A stretch of 64,000 nucleotides of DNA from NCBI GenBank assembly GCA_949752795.1, contig OX457065.1, positions 682,001-746,000 of the forward strand, given 5' to 3'. Every line of letters starts with the position of its first letter. Position 1 is the stretch's first letter. The DNA is from Hyperoodon ampullatus (Eukaryota > Chordata > Mammalia > Artiodactyla > Ziphiidae). The notes below the pieces were generated by a model that was not told the DNA's origin, did no database searches, and saw only the letters and a program-made list of their open reading frames with translations. Made by a program: the position numbers and the translations under genes. Positions 1 to 11,514 of this stretch are shown here, in pieces.

Positions 1-1699
1 ATGTCTCTGCAGCCCCCTCCACACCTCCAGTCGGGGGTGGACCTCACCCTGAGCCAGGCCTGCCCTGGGGAGCTCACCACCCCCAGACTCCTCTCTTCTT
101 CCTGGTGGTCTTGGCGAGCAGTTGGCTCTTCCTCCTCTGGGTCTGGTTCTGGCCGTGGCATCGTGTCCTGTGCCCTGCCCTGCACACCTTTGGGCCGTGA
201 ACAGTGTCCCCCAAGGTCGTCACTGGCCCAGGTCACCAACCGCCCCTTCCTTTGGCGTCTGGTCCTGAACCCAGTATGCCCTGTTCTTCCCCCGTAGTGG
301 CGTGGTTCCGGCGCCCTGGAAGGGGCTGGGGCCAGACTGTCCCTATTTGGATCTGACCATCTAGGAAGAGCTGTTTGCCGCCTCCCTAGAGATTTCCTTG
401 CTTCGCTCCCGGACGCAGTTCCGTGCAGCGGAAAGGCCCGTGCCATCCACAGAGAGTGCCCTCCTGCCGCAGCTCATAGGGGTACTGACGACGTCCAGCA
501 GCCCCACGTGGTGGGAGGCCCCAGAAGGAGGCTGGCAGGCTGAGGCTGCAGAGCCAGGGACGGGATCCGAAGCTGCGGCCCCGCTGCCGCGACCCTTCCC
601 TGCAGTTGCAGAGCCCGAGTGCTGTCGGACAGGTCGTGCACTGCACGACCCTGGGGCACCGTTCCCACCGCAGCGCTTAGCCTGACCGTTCACGGCGGTG
701 GCTTTCTGGCTGACGGAGGGGGCGGCTCTGGAGGGTCCTCTGGACCCCTGTGCTTCCTTGCCCTGCACCCCAGCAGCACCGATCATGGTCGTGACTCACT
801 GGGGCCCAGCTCACAGCCGTCCAGCGATTGCCCTCCGCGCTCCTGGTGTCTGCACCCTCGCGGTCCTTGAGGCCAGTGTGCCCCTCCCTGTGTCCAGGGG
901 GAGCAGCCTCAGAGAGCTTGGCGACGTGCCCGGGCGGTCCAGGCAGTAGGTAGCAGGGCTTCCTGCCCACCTGGCCCCTTCCCGTTACGGCTGCCGTACA
1001 GGAGAAAGTGGTGAGGGGGTATGGCGGGGGTCTTCTCAGGGCCCCTGTGCTACAGGGAGAGGAGGGGGTGTGTGGCTGGGAACAGCTCTTCTCAGGCCTG
1101 GATGTCCCTCGGCTGCCTGCCCGTCCCAGGCATTCCCCTGATGAGAGGCCGCTGTGGCCCTTGTGTCACCAGTTTGGCCTCTGACACAAGTCCTGGGAGG
1201 TGGGCAGGAATCCCAAGGACCTCACTGGACGAGAGAGGACGGACTCTGAGGCCCAGGGACACTCCTGGTGCCCAGGCCAGGTGGTGAGTTTGCTCAGGGC
1301 CACACAGGCTCGCCGTGGTAGGGGGGACCTGAGCCGTCTGGGCACCCCACCTGCTGTGGGACCCCAGCAAGCCCCTCGTCCCCTTCGAGCCCTCGCTGTG
1401 CTGGCGTCAGTCCAGGGAGGCTGGTCCTGGCTCTCTGACCGGGAGGGTGAGGCTGGCCCCACACCTCGTGCCTGGTGGGTGCAGGTCCTGCCGGGGGCGT
1501 TTTTGAAGCCTTCACCTCGGGCAGGCCTGGCTCTGCTGGGGGCAGGTGGCCCGGGCTCTGATGGCCAGGAGCCTTGATGCCGCTTCCTGCCTGCATGGGG
1601 CTGCAGTGGCACGAGCCGCCTGGCTCGGCTCTGTGGAGGAGGCCAGGCCCTCTGCGGGCAGCAGGGCAGGCAGGGCGCTGTGCAGAACCTTTGCTCTGG

Positions 1700-1800
1700 C
1701 CTCGGCTGCTCTGTCACTGGTGACCCTGGATCAGGGACTCATCGCTCTGAGCCTCAGTTCCCTCATCTGGCAGACGGGCCAGTTCCTTATTGGCAAAGGT
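1700..1800 (+). repeat. MIR-like ancient SINE fragment
   Basis: The segment follows the MIR core pattern: a 'gtgaccctgg' stretch, then 'ctctgagcctcagttccctc', then 'atctggcagacggg'. The match is by eye and diverged. It lies inside the KLF15 intron. Confidence 0.6.
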
Positions 1801-2169
1801 AGCCGAGAGCACTGCTCTGTGCCTGGCCCGGTTGGCTCCCTGGGATGGGAGGCGGAGCACCAGCCTCTAAGCACAGAAGCCTGGCTGCGTCTCGCCATGG
1901 GGCAGGACCCTGGCACCGGAGGGGCTGAGCGATGCCGGGCCAGGCTCCCCATCTGGTGCTGAGGCCCTCCTGCCCTCCACCTGAGCCTTCCCTGGGCTTG
2001 TGCTGCTGGATGATCCTGGCCCTCAGCAGGCTGTGGGACCAAGGCTTCCACACACAGGGTCAGGCCCGAGGTGGGCCGCCAGCCCCGGCCTGGGCTGGGC
2101 GGGGGACAGCTACTCCGGGCCGCCACCTCGCCTACCTTGCACATGGCCCCAGGCCCACGGACGGGGCTG

Positions 2170-2335
2170 TTGGGCCCGGTGCTCCTGTTCACATGTTCTT
2201 ATGTGTGCACATGTTCACGTATCCATCTTTGTGGTATGCACATGTGTACACATGTGAGTGCTTGCACCTGTGTTCATGATGTGCACACGTGTGGCATGTA
2301 TGTGTGTGCAGTGTGCATTGTGTGCATGCGTGTTC
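2170..2335 (+). repeat. TG/CA-rich alternating purine-pyrimidine tract
   Basis: A degenerate microsatellite built from 'gtgtgcac', 'cacatgt' and 'tgtgtgca' words. Long runs alternate purine and pyrimidine. It keeps frames open on both strands without implying coding. Confidence 0.75.
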
Positions 2336-2394
2336 TGGGGCTAGAGAGGACTGACTGACTGACAGCTCTCCATCCTCCTGAGGGCGCTGCCGTG

Positions 2395-2860
2395 TCCGCT
2401 CTTTCACATAAATGCATGTACTGGACACCCTCCATGCGCTGGGCAGTGGGCTGGCCACAGCGTGTATGTCTTTCCTCATGGAGCTGACGGGTCTAGTGGC
2501 ACAGACTGACATTCATCAAAAAGTTGAAAACTGAAGTTGCAACAGTGGCTGGGGCCAGAAAAGAGAAGTGCCTAGTGCCATGGGAGCTGAGGATGGGATG
2601 CAGTCCTGGAGGGCTTTCCTGAGGAAGTGACATTTGAGCTGAGCTCTAAGGGATGGGTCGGAGGGAAGAGCATTCCAGACAGGGAACAGTACAACAGTAG
2701 GTGCATATGTCCTGGGGTGAGAGAGGCCAAGTCAGGTCGTGTAGGCAGAGCACAGAGGAGGAGACAGTGTGTAGGGAGGGTGGGGTCTCACTGCCAGGCC
2801 CAGGGTCGGGGGTGGGGAGAGCCTGGAGTGCCTGAAGTCGGTGACAACAGCTAAGCCCTG
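2395..2860 (+). repeat. Ancient mammalian interspersed repeat (L2-like, family uncertain)
   Basis: It contains 'ctggacaccctccatgcgct...gggcagtg', then 'tcctcatggagctgac', then 'gaggaagtgacatttgagct' and 'agagcattccagac'. This order recurs in a very common old mammalian repeat that I cannot name with certainty. A second copy of the same family sits at about 60.85-61.13 kb. Confidence 0.5.
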
Positions 2861-3210
2861 TGGTCAGCTCGGGTCCCCTAGCAGCTGCTTCTCCCCAGTG
2901 GCCTCTGGGCTCCCAGGCTGGTGGGGGCCGCAATAGGGAGGCCGCAGGGGAACCATGTAAACCCTCAGGAACACCTCGCAGGGGTGCAGTTTTGCTTCGG
3001 GACGTCTCAGGGGGCCCAGCTTTTAGGAAAGTAGGGTCCAGGGGTCGTGGGGGCCAAGTCTGAGGGCCCTTCCTCTTCCGTGGCGGAAGCGACAGAGGAG
3101 CTGGGAGCTCCCTGCAGGGCTGGGCAGGAGCCTCGTCCCCGGGCCTGTCTCCTCTCGCGGGGGAGGGCTGCCCGTGCGGACACTCACAGGAGCCCCAGGT
3201 TCTGGTGTAA

Positions 3211-3567
<357 letters not shown>

Positions 3568-4340
3568 CCCTGACCGGGCCGGAGCCGCCCGACCACCCGC
3601 CCTGCCTGGTACTTTGTAGCAACAAGTTGTTGGCCTCCTTCAGAAGGACTTGTGGACGTTCCAGGCCACCTTCTGGAGCCCGGGGATGCGGACCCAGGCC
3701 TCCACCCGCCCCCGCCTGGGGGGACCCGGAGGCGGCCTGGGGGCCCTAGTGCCTTCCTGCGGCCCAGCCCCTCTCCCGCTGGGCTCCCCGCCTGGGCCAG
3801 GGCTAGCACTCGATTGCTGGGGAAGAAGCAATGTGCAGTTTTGAAATGTCAGTTCCCGGAGGGAGCCGTGCTGGGCAGAAGGAAGTAGGCCAGAAGTCCG
3901 GTGCTGCACTGGAGTGTGAGTGTGGCTTTGTCCAAGATGCCTCCCTTGGCCTGACCCCTGGAGGGTACGGTGGGGCGGTCTGGGATGCAGGACGTGGCCT
4001 CTGGGTGGATGTGGGATTGGGTGACAAGCCCCCTCTCGGCGAGGTGGCAGTGCATGTGCTTGAGTTAAATGTGCAGGGCAGACGGACAGATGCAGGTCTG
4101 CCCCAGGGCGATGGTACTGGTGTGGCTCAGCCCCTTATCCTGTTTCCAGACAAATCCAGACGGCAGCCTCCAGGGTCACCTGCAGGAGGAGCGGGGAGCC
4201 GCTGCATTGTGTGTAGAAGAGCTAGATAGAGCCTCCCCAAATCCGGATTTAGAAATGCATTCCTTATTTTGTCTAGAAATTAATATCAAATGAACTAGCT
4301 TGTTTTGAGAGGTTTATTTCACATCCTATGAATGTATGTA

Positions 4341-4413
4341 AATAAAATGTACATAGGTGCATCTACATAAAATCTTTTAATAACATGTCAACATTGTGTA
4401 AATTTGAAATAAA
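4341..4413 (+). terminator. KLF15: Two upstream KLF15 polyadenylation signals
   Basis: AATAAA at 4341-4346 and again at 4408-4413, both in the AT-rich end of the 3' UTR. Either could support shorter 3' UTR isoforms; which is used cannot be told from sequence. Confidence 0.6.
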
Positions 4414-4490
4414 ATCTATAAAGCTGGTGTACATATGTTACAATTATATATATTTTCTTTGGTCCTTCATAAAAATATATTTACTTTGCC

Positions 4491-4496
4491 AATAAA
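4491..4496 (+). terminator. KLF15: Distal KLF15 polyadenylation signal
   Basis: AATAAA followed by an A-rich stretch and, about 25-50 bp on, GT/T-rich sequence. This is the classic arrangement for cleavage about 15-20 bp downstream, and the best candidate for the main transcript end. Confidence 0.65.
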
Positions 4497-4515
4497 AAGA
4501 AAAAAGAACTTGATA

Positions 4516-7500
4516 ACTGTGGCATCCGTGTGCTGTTTTCCTCTGCTCTGCCAGGAACGGGGGTGATTTTGGGGGCTGAGTCTCCGTGTCTGCATCTGCA
4601 GCACTCAGGGGACCTTGATTTGTACCCGGAGGGATACAAAGTCTCCTTGGGTGTCCAGCCCCTGGGCCAGCAGTGCAGGGTCCCCACAGCCCCACTTCCA
4701 CACCATGGGCTGGGTCTCTGCTCAATCTGGTTTCCTGGAGGGCTGCCTGTCTTCCACAGACCCACGGCCACCCCATCCCAGCATCACTGTGGGAAGAGAC
4801 CGCAGGCCAGGTCCAGCCCACAGGGCCACCGCTCCCCTGAGTTCCTGTCTGAGACCCTTGCTTGGCACTTCCCACCTTGTGTGCAGTGCACTGAGCATCT
4901 ATCATGCACTTACTGTGTGCACCGTGGCGGGGGCGTGGAGCAGACCGTTTCCCCCTCGAACCCCTCCAGGAGATGGTACGTTATCTCCACTTGCGGTTCT
5001 GAACCGATTAGGAGTCTTGACCAGGCGGAGGCAGACGCTGGAGGCGGGGGGCGCGTGGAGTCGGGGATGGCCAGTGCATGGGGTTAGGCTGCCGCCTCGA
5101 CGCAGCCCAGCTGCTCCGAGCTCTGGGGAGACAAGGTTGAGGCCTGGACCCATCTGCACACCCTGGCGGGCTGGGAGCAGGGCCGGCGGGGACCAGAGAG
5201 CGAGGAGGGGCCGAGAGCTAGCCGCAGCGAGAGGGCTGCCCAGTTCTCTGTCCACACGACGTGGAGGCCGCCCTTTCCCGGGGCCTGAGGCACGTCGGGC
5301 AGGGGGCTCTCAGTGACACCCTCGGACCTGGAGCAGGCGGCGGAGCTCCGTGGGTTTGCAGCGGAGAGGTGGAGCGAGGCGTGTGCGCGTGTACGTGTGC
5401 ACGTCTGCACGTGTACTCTGTGCATCTCCGGAGGTGGAGGCCACTGTCCCCGCCGACCTGGGAGCTTCTCGCTACAGCTGTCTTTCCTGTCGGTGGAGCT
5501 GGCAGGTGTGCCCAGCACAGCACAGGGGATCTGAGAATGGGCACCCCATCCCGACTGGCCCTGGTCCTGGGGAAAGGACTCGGCCTTGTGACCTCTGCCC
5601 TTTGACCCTGACCGGACATACTCTCTGTGGCCAAACATGCTCTGGGGAAGTGATGCATTGATTTCCAGGTGCATTAACGTAGAGCTTTCTTCATCCATAA
5701 AGAAGCAGTGGGACCCAGATAAGAGGGACACGGGCCATCAGGATAGTCACACTGGAGGAGCCCGTGAGCACACAGATGTGTGGGGCTGGGCGCTGACCCA
5801 GGACACCGCTCAGCTGCTCTCGGTGTCTGTCCCCAGCAGCCACCCACTCAGAGCCCGCGGCCCCCCCGGCTGGCCCTCTGTCCGGGCCGAAGCCAGGCTG
5901 GCTGTGTGTGCCGGGTGGTGAAGCCATCCCCCTCTGCCTGGGCTCCAGACCCCCTTGGGCACCTGCGCTGGCCGGGGGCGCGGAGGGAAGGGACGGCGGT
6001 GACGAGGACCACCTCCTGACCCTCGCCCACCCTCTGGGGGAGTTTCTTGAGCCTCTTGACCCCGCGGAACGGGCGTGACAGCCCCAGGTGGCAGGCTGGT
6101 GCCGACTGAACAGCCGCGAAGACCCTTTCCAGGGCGTGAGCCTGAGTCTTGGCCGGACGGAGGGCTGGGAGCCGGGCCTCAGTTGTCCTGTGCCGTGGCC
6201 TCTGGCAGCCCACAGAGTCCAGAGCGCTGTGGAGGCGCCTGGCTTGGCCGCCTCTGGGAGACCCCCGCCACCACCTTTGTCACCCTTTGTGACTTGTGTG
6301 GCCGGAAGAGGAGTGTTTGTCTTGGCCTGCAGGCCCAGTGTGCCCACAACCGTTCGTAATAGGAATCTGGAAGGTTGCAGAGCAGAGGGCCAGCCTCAGC
6401 AACCCGGCACCGCCCGGCCCTGCACGGGGCCATCCCGCACGGCGGGCAGAGGCCGGGGAGGCACATCTCCGGAGACCGTACCAGGCAGCGTGGGCTAGGC
6501 TGCCGTAGCAAAGAAACCCCAGCACCGCGGAAGCTTATTTTTCTCCGTTGAAACAGCCCTGAAGCTTCCGGGCACCTTCTTCGTTGCCCTTGAGCCTGGC
6601 GCCCCGGGGGCCCCGCGCCCGCCCGCAAAGAGCAGCTGAGGGCTCGTGCTCCCCCCACACAGCACAGGCCTGTCCACTGATGTCCCCTCGGCCAGGATTA
6701 ATCACACAGCCTCACTCGCTGCAAGGAAAGCTGGACAACATAGCCTTAATCTGGCAGGTTATGAGCACAGCTGACCGCGGGGCTTCCATGCCGGGGAAAG
6801 GGGGTCAGAGGAGGGGCCGGCTTCGGCCAGGTGCCCCCCAGCGGGTGGGTCGTGGTGGCCCCGCGGCTTTGTCCACATCCTCAGAATGGGCGTCACGGCA
6901 GGTATGGGACCAACGGTCAGGCCTCCAGAGACAGCAGGGTGTCACGAGGGGAAACCCTGCAGGCGCTTTGTGTGACGACTGCAAATGGCAGGTCCCTGCC
7001 TCATACGGACGAAAGTAAACAAGAAACAAACCCGGTGATGTCACCATCATCTATGCCTGGAGGGGCCCAGAGTCCATACATGTGCCATGGGGTTGGGGGA
7101 CAGAAGCAGAAAGGCCCGGGGTCGGGGCTTGCAGGGGTTATAGCTTTCCTTATGCTCCGCCGTTCAGGGTCCTGCAGGCCTGGGCAGTGGGCACAGCAGA
7201 GGAGCTGCCAGGAAGGAGCCTGCTGTCTGCTCGGCAGCCGACGGGACGGGGGCTCTGAACGGCATGTGAGGGCCTGAGAGTGGGGCAAGGTCGGGCTCTG
7301 ACAAACACCAAGGCTGAAACGATCTTGCTGTATTTGAGGTCGGGCAAAAGGGATACCGGACGCCAGGGGGCTGTTAGGAAGACACGGATGGTGGCCTAGA
7401 GAGCAGCGTTCAGAAGACAGAGACGCACACGTCGGAGGCCCACGGCGGGACCAGAAAGGCAGCTGCGGAGGTTTCCTGTAGTCGTCAACAGGTGGAAAGT

Positions 7501-7783
7501 CCCGTGGCTCCTGGGAGGGCACGAAGAGATCCCAGGCAGAAACAGAAGAGTGACAGGATGGGGTAGACAGAGCGATGGGAGGGATGAAGGAGCGTCTCAA
7601 GGGAAGAGAAAGGGCGGCAGCAGAACTAAAACCTGCGGTAGGGGCGCCGCCCTGGAGGCGAACCCACACAGACCTTCCAGAACCTGGCGGTGAACGAAGG
7701 AAGGACACGAGGGAGACAGGTGCGGAGGGCAGAGAGCAGGGGCCCGAGAGCTGGCGGGTCTGGATCAGAGTCTGGGTCAAATG
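4516..7783. other. Intergenic, GC-rich, no supported gene
   Basis: Unique GC-rich DNA immediately downstream of KLF15. It contains a MIR/L2-like relic near 4.9 kb and a short CG/TG-alternating tract at 5380-5420. Several open frames exceed 200 codons on either strand, but they overlap each other, lack recognisable domains and reflect low stop-codon density. Confidence 0.7.
4890..5020 (+). repeat. MIR/L2-like relic
   Basis: It has the word order 'ctgagcatctatcatgcact...tactgtgtgca' and then 'gatggtacgttatctccact', resembling the conserved 'gagcacctactatgtgcca...ttatctcc' core of MIR/L2-type repeats. Diverged. Confidence 0.45.
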
Positions 7784-8190
7784 ACATAGATACTGACGCA
7801 TAACATGTATAACGTATGAATATGTAACATGTAGGATACACAACATATATAATACACGAATGCATAACGTTTGGCATGCCCATACATAACATAACATACT
7901 GATACCTAACACCTATAATACACTAATACATAACATGTAGGATACACTAATACATAATATATAATACTCAAATATATAACATGATATACAAATACATAAC
8001 ATGTAATTAACTGATACACAGCACATAATACACTAATACATAACATGTATAATAAATACACTAATTCATAACATATAATATACTCATACGTAACATATGT
8101 ACTATACTAATATATAACATATAACACGCTAACGTGTAACATATATACTAATACGATTACAATACACTGATATATAACTAAATAATATAA
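7784..8190. repeat. Degenerate AT-rich tandem repeat (minisatellite)
   Basis: About 400 bp of irregular repeats of words such as 'atacataacatgtata' and 'atacactaatacataaca', with unit length roughly 20-30 bp and many substitutions and indels. It stands out sharply from the GC-rich flanks. No transposon ends or coding signal are seen. Confidence 0.8.
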
Positions 8191-8526
8191 TGATAATTAT
8201 AGCTCTGTCCACACATAAGGCAAGTGGAGAATCAAGACAATATCCCACCGGGGAGCGGGGGGCAGGAGAGAACGGCAGGTGGGTCACCGAGGGGACAGTG
8301 GAGTCCAGGCTGGGTGAGCCCGCAGCCTCGCGGACCCTCAGGTACATCCCCCTGTGTGAAGGGCTGTGAGAGATGAGGTAAGTCAGCATGTTTAAAACAG
8401 CACAGACAAGAGAGAGACTCAGACACCAAGGAGGGCGTCCAGCAGAGGAGCGTCCACATAAGCACTCTGGGCCGGTACTCAGCTCAGGGGGAGGGGCCCC
8501 GGGGGCCTTGCAAGAGGAGCCCCTGG

Positions 8527-8732
8527 AGCTTCCCTGGTGGTGCAGTGGTTGAGAGTCTGCCTGCCGATGCAGGGGACACGGGTTCGTGCCCCGGTCCGGG
8601 AGGATCCCACAGGCCGTGGAGCGGCTGGGCCCGTGAGCCATGGCCACTGAGCCTGCGCGTCCGGAGCCTGTGCTCCGCAACGGGAGAGGCCACAGCAGTG
8701 AGAGGCCCGCGTACCACAAAAAAAAAAAAAAA
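8527..8732 (+). mobile_element. CHR-type tRNA-derived SINE, short form
   Basis: Full-length cetartiodactyl SINE. The head is 'gcttccctggtggtgcagtg' (A-box region), the B-box-like 'gggttcgtgccccgg' follows, then the body ending 'gaggcccgcgtaccac' and a poly-A tail. It is flanked by a perfect 15-bp TSD, aagaggagcccctgg, at 8512-8526 and 8733-8747. Confidence 0.95.
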
Positions 8733-8747
8733 AAGAGGAGCCCCTGG

Positions 8748-9639
8748 TAGAAGGAGGTCTGGATGCTGAGACCCAGGAACCTTCCGGCCGCCGTGGGTCC
8801 TTCCCGGTCTGGCTCATCCGCTCTGACCCCAGGAGCCATGGGCGGAGACCCAAGCCTGGCCCCGGGGCTGCTCTTCCCGCTGGTTCCTGTGTTGGTTTTG
8901 TGAACAGGCCTCGACTCTGAGCTGAGCTAATCCTGTAAAACCCAGAGCAGCCTCAGAATGGGGTGGCTCTGGAAACAGTGAGGAGCGGGGTTGCCCAGCT
9001 TAGTCACAAGGTCACGTCAGAGGCCGACGGACCAAGACGCCTCGCTGGAAACATCCGACTCCAGAGAGAAAAGGCAGCACGTACTTGTGAGTCAATAACT
9101 GCAAACGGCTTTTAAAATCTGAATGCAGACGCCAAATACTGTTACAGGAAGAGAAGCAGGTGTCTCAGTGTACAGGTAGTCACATTACGCCAGTCTGGCT
9201 CCGGCCAGTTAGACATACCCTGGAAGGTGTGCAATGCTTGAGGTCTCCTGTCCCCCAGAGAAGCCTCTGCCTTGAAAAAAGCAATTTAGACCACATGGTT
9301 TACTTGTTCATAGACTGTGCTCCATGGGCACAGGATTTGCTATAAACCCAGATCCTAAAATAAATATCATCACACTGAGCTATAAATTCTGGCTTCTGGG
9401 AACCACGATTTACTTACCAATTATATTTAATGGTAAATTATTTACCATTAATAAGCTTTTAGATTGTTCCCACGTGTTTGCTGCGATAAATAATGATATA
9501 AAACAGAACAGACTTTGCACACAGCTTCATACACAAGCTTTAATGCTGGGCTTGCTGGGTCGAAGAGCAGGCACATAACTTTTGCCAAATCATCATCCCA
9601 AAATCAATTGTGCGGGGAACATAATTTACTCACTCATTC
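8748..9639. other. Intergenic, no feature recognised
   Basis: Unique sequence of mixed composition that becomes AT-rich from about 9100. No open frame with domains and no clear repeat. Confidence 0.6.
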
Positions 9640-9745
9640 ATTTTATTATCTGGCTTCCCCACTAGAACATAAACTCCTCCGGACTAGGGGTTTTGCCTGT
9701 TCTGCTCAGTGCTGTGAGCGCAGCTCCCAGAGCAAATATTTGTTG
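9640..9745 (+). repeat. L2/MIR-like 3'-end relic
   Basis: Reads 'ccccactagaacataaactc', later 'ctgctcagtgctgtg' and 'gagcaaatatttgttgagca', matching the usual end of these ancient repeats. Confidence 0.55.
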
Positions 9746-9834
9746 AGCAAATGACGTGGATGGCAGCAAGAGCTTTTGCTAAAATTGATGGGATAAAATA
9801 CAGAGGTTAAATATACTGTTTAAAGTTACACAGT

Positions 9835-10275
9835 TAATGCGGTCGGCAGAATCATGGCCCCAAGGCTGTCCACGTGCTAATCTCCAGAACCTGGGAGTAC
9901 ATTCCCTTACGGGGCACAGGAGCCTCTGCAGGTGTGACCAAGTTAAGGCTCTTGACGCAGGGAGATACCCGGGATTATCCGCAGGGAGATACCCGGGATT
10001 ATCCGGTGAGCCCGGGGGTAATCACGTGGGTCCTTTCAAACGGGTCAGAAGGAGGCGTGGCAATGGGGGCAGAGGTCAGAGGGAGAGGTTGGACGCTGCT
10101 ATTCCGCAGGCTTTGCAGGTGGAGGAGGGGCCACAAGCCAAGGGACGCAGGCGCCTCCAGGAGCTGGAAAAGGCAGGAGACTTTCTGCCCTGGAGCCTCC
10201 AGGACGGACCGGCCCTGCCGACGCCTCGATTCCAGGACTTCTGACTTCAGAAGTGTGAGCGGTCGTGGGAATGTG
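9835..10275 (+). mobile_element. MaLR-type LTR relic (MLT/MST-like, subfamily uncertain)
   Basis: The order of landmarks fits a mammalian MaLR-like LTR: 'cagaatcatggccccaagg', 'ctaatctccagaacctggga', 'accaagttaaggctcttgac', 'gattatccggtgagccc', 'gaggggccacaagccaaggg', 'agcctccaggacgg', 'acgcctcgattccaggact'. It carries an internal 24-bp tandem duplication. Confidence 0.65.
9957..10004 (+). repeat. Exact 24-bp tandem duplication
   Basis: Two identical 24-bp units (9957-9980 and 9981-10004), each starting gcagggagataccc and ending gggattatcc, inside the MaLR relic. Identity suggests a recent slippage or a local assembly duplication. Confidence 0.9.
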
Positions 10276-10384
10276 TTGCAGCGGCCGCAGTAGAAAGTCA
10301 ATCCACGTAACCATAGAAGAATGAAAATAAACATGTAAGTCCCAAGCGCGAGCTGTGCGGAGGCGGGAAGGAGAGGGGAGGGAG

Positions 10385-10810
10385 CGGAGGCGGCTGAAGG
10401 TGCCTCTCTCCGCTCAGGGGGCCGGTGGGGTCGTCAGCAGCTGCACGCGGGTTGTTGCGTTTCAGCTGCGCGTAGGGACTGAGCCCCTAGAGAAGGATGG
10501 AAAGCGAACGCTTACAGAATCCGCCCCCGACGCCGAGGCGGCGGGCGGGGCTGCGTGACCTCCGCGAACGCACGTGTGCAACCCGCTCTTGCACGGCGCT
10601 CCGTTACGGTGCGCGGACGCTCCTCGCGGCGGCGTCCACCCCCCACCCCCGGGAGGTGCAACCGGGCGGTCGGAGTCGGAGCAGCGGCGCAGCGCCCGGC
10701 GCAGGTGCGCGCGGAGGGGGGCGTGGGCCGCACCCCCTTCTCTCCTGGGGACCCACTTACGTCCTCACTCGGCCCCCATGGCGTGCGGCGCCGCCTGGCC
10801 GCGGGCTAGC
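10385..10810. promoter_or_regulatory. CpG-rich block (CpG-island candidate A)
   Basis: CpG dinucleotides are dense, especially at 10510-10720 (for example 'ccgacgccgaggcggcgggc' and 'ctcctcgcggcggcgtccac'), well above the flanks. No TATA box or conserved exon can be assigned. It could be an unannotated promoter or enhancer, or just GC-rich unique DNA. Confidence 0.5.
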
Positions 10811-11514
10811 TGGGTGCTTCTCTGCTAAACATTCTGGGATGTTGACGCATGTGTATTGAGCCTTCTGTATGCGTTGCAGATGTCTGTGTGTGCGGGGCTC
10901 AGCTCTGGCCGGGAGCTAAGGCCTGAGCACTTTGAGGGGCTCCGCACCCCCAAGACGTGGCTTCTCCGCTGTGTCCCTGCTCCTGGTGCCTCAGCTGCCC
11001 CGTCGGATCCATGGGGGTTGACGAGGACCCTTGCCAATACAAGCTTCAGGTTTCAGGGCTCCCATGGAGATTACTCCTCTTGGACCTGCCCCCAATGGGA
11101 ATTGAGGGGCTCGGCTCCCCTGGGTCCAGTGTTGGGAGCGCTCTGAAGGCAGGGGGAGGGGAGGACCACAGACTGAGGCCTTGCCACCAGCTCCCACCCT
11201 TTCTGGCTGTCACCTGGGGGGATAAGTCCCTCCCTGGGTCCCAGTCTGCTCACCTGCCCAGCAGGTATACTGGCTGCTGGGCCTTCCTGCCCTCCTATGG
11301 GGCTGAGGGTCAAATGAAGGAATTGTGGTCCTGACATCGCCAGCGGGGTCTGGGGTGGACTGAGGAACTGGGCTGAATGTGTGCTCTGATCTCTCCGTCC
11401 CGTCCACACACTGGGCCGCTTAAACCACAGAAGGAATCTGTCTTTAGCCACCCTAACTGGAGACATTCTCGAAAGGGAATCCTGCAGAGTGCTGTTTAGG
11501 GCAGACAAGTCGAC
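10811..11514. other. Intergenic, no feature recognised
   Basis: Unique DNA of moderate GC content between CpG block A and an old L1. Open frames are short and unremarkable. Confidence 0.6.

Larger units (their letters stand above)
3568..4515 (+). other. KLF15: KLF15 3' untranslated region
   Basis: This follows the KLF15 stop codon directly. It starts GC-rich and becomes AT-rich from about 4240, with AU-rich stretches and three AATAAA hexamers. The end is placed just after the last signal (4491-4496), where an A-rich stretch gives way to TG/T-rich sequence (tgtggcatccgtgtgctg) like a downstream polyadenylation element. The exact cleavage site is inferred. Confidence 0.75.

Noticed and set aside
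4615..6347. Several frames over 200 codons on both strands
   Set aside because: They overlap each other, lack domains and start or stop arbitrarily; low stop density in GC-rich DNA explains them.
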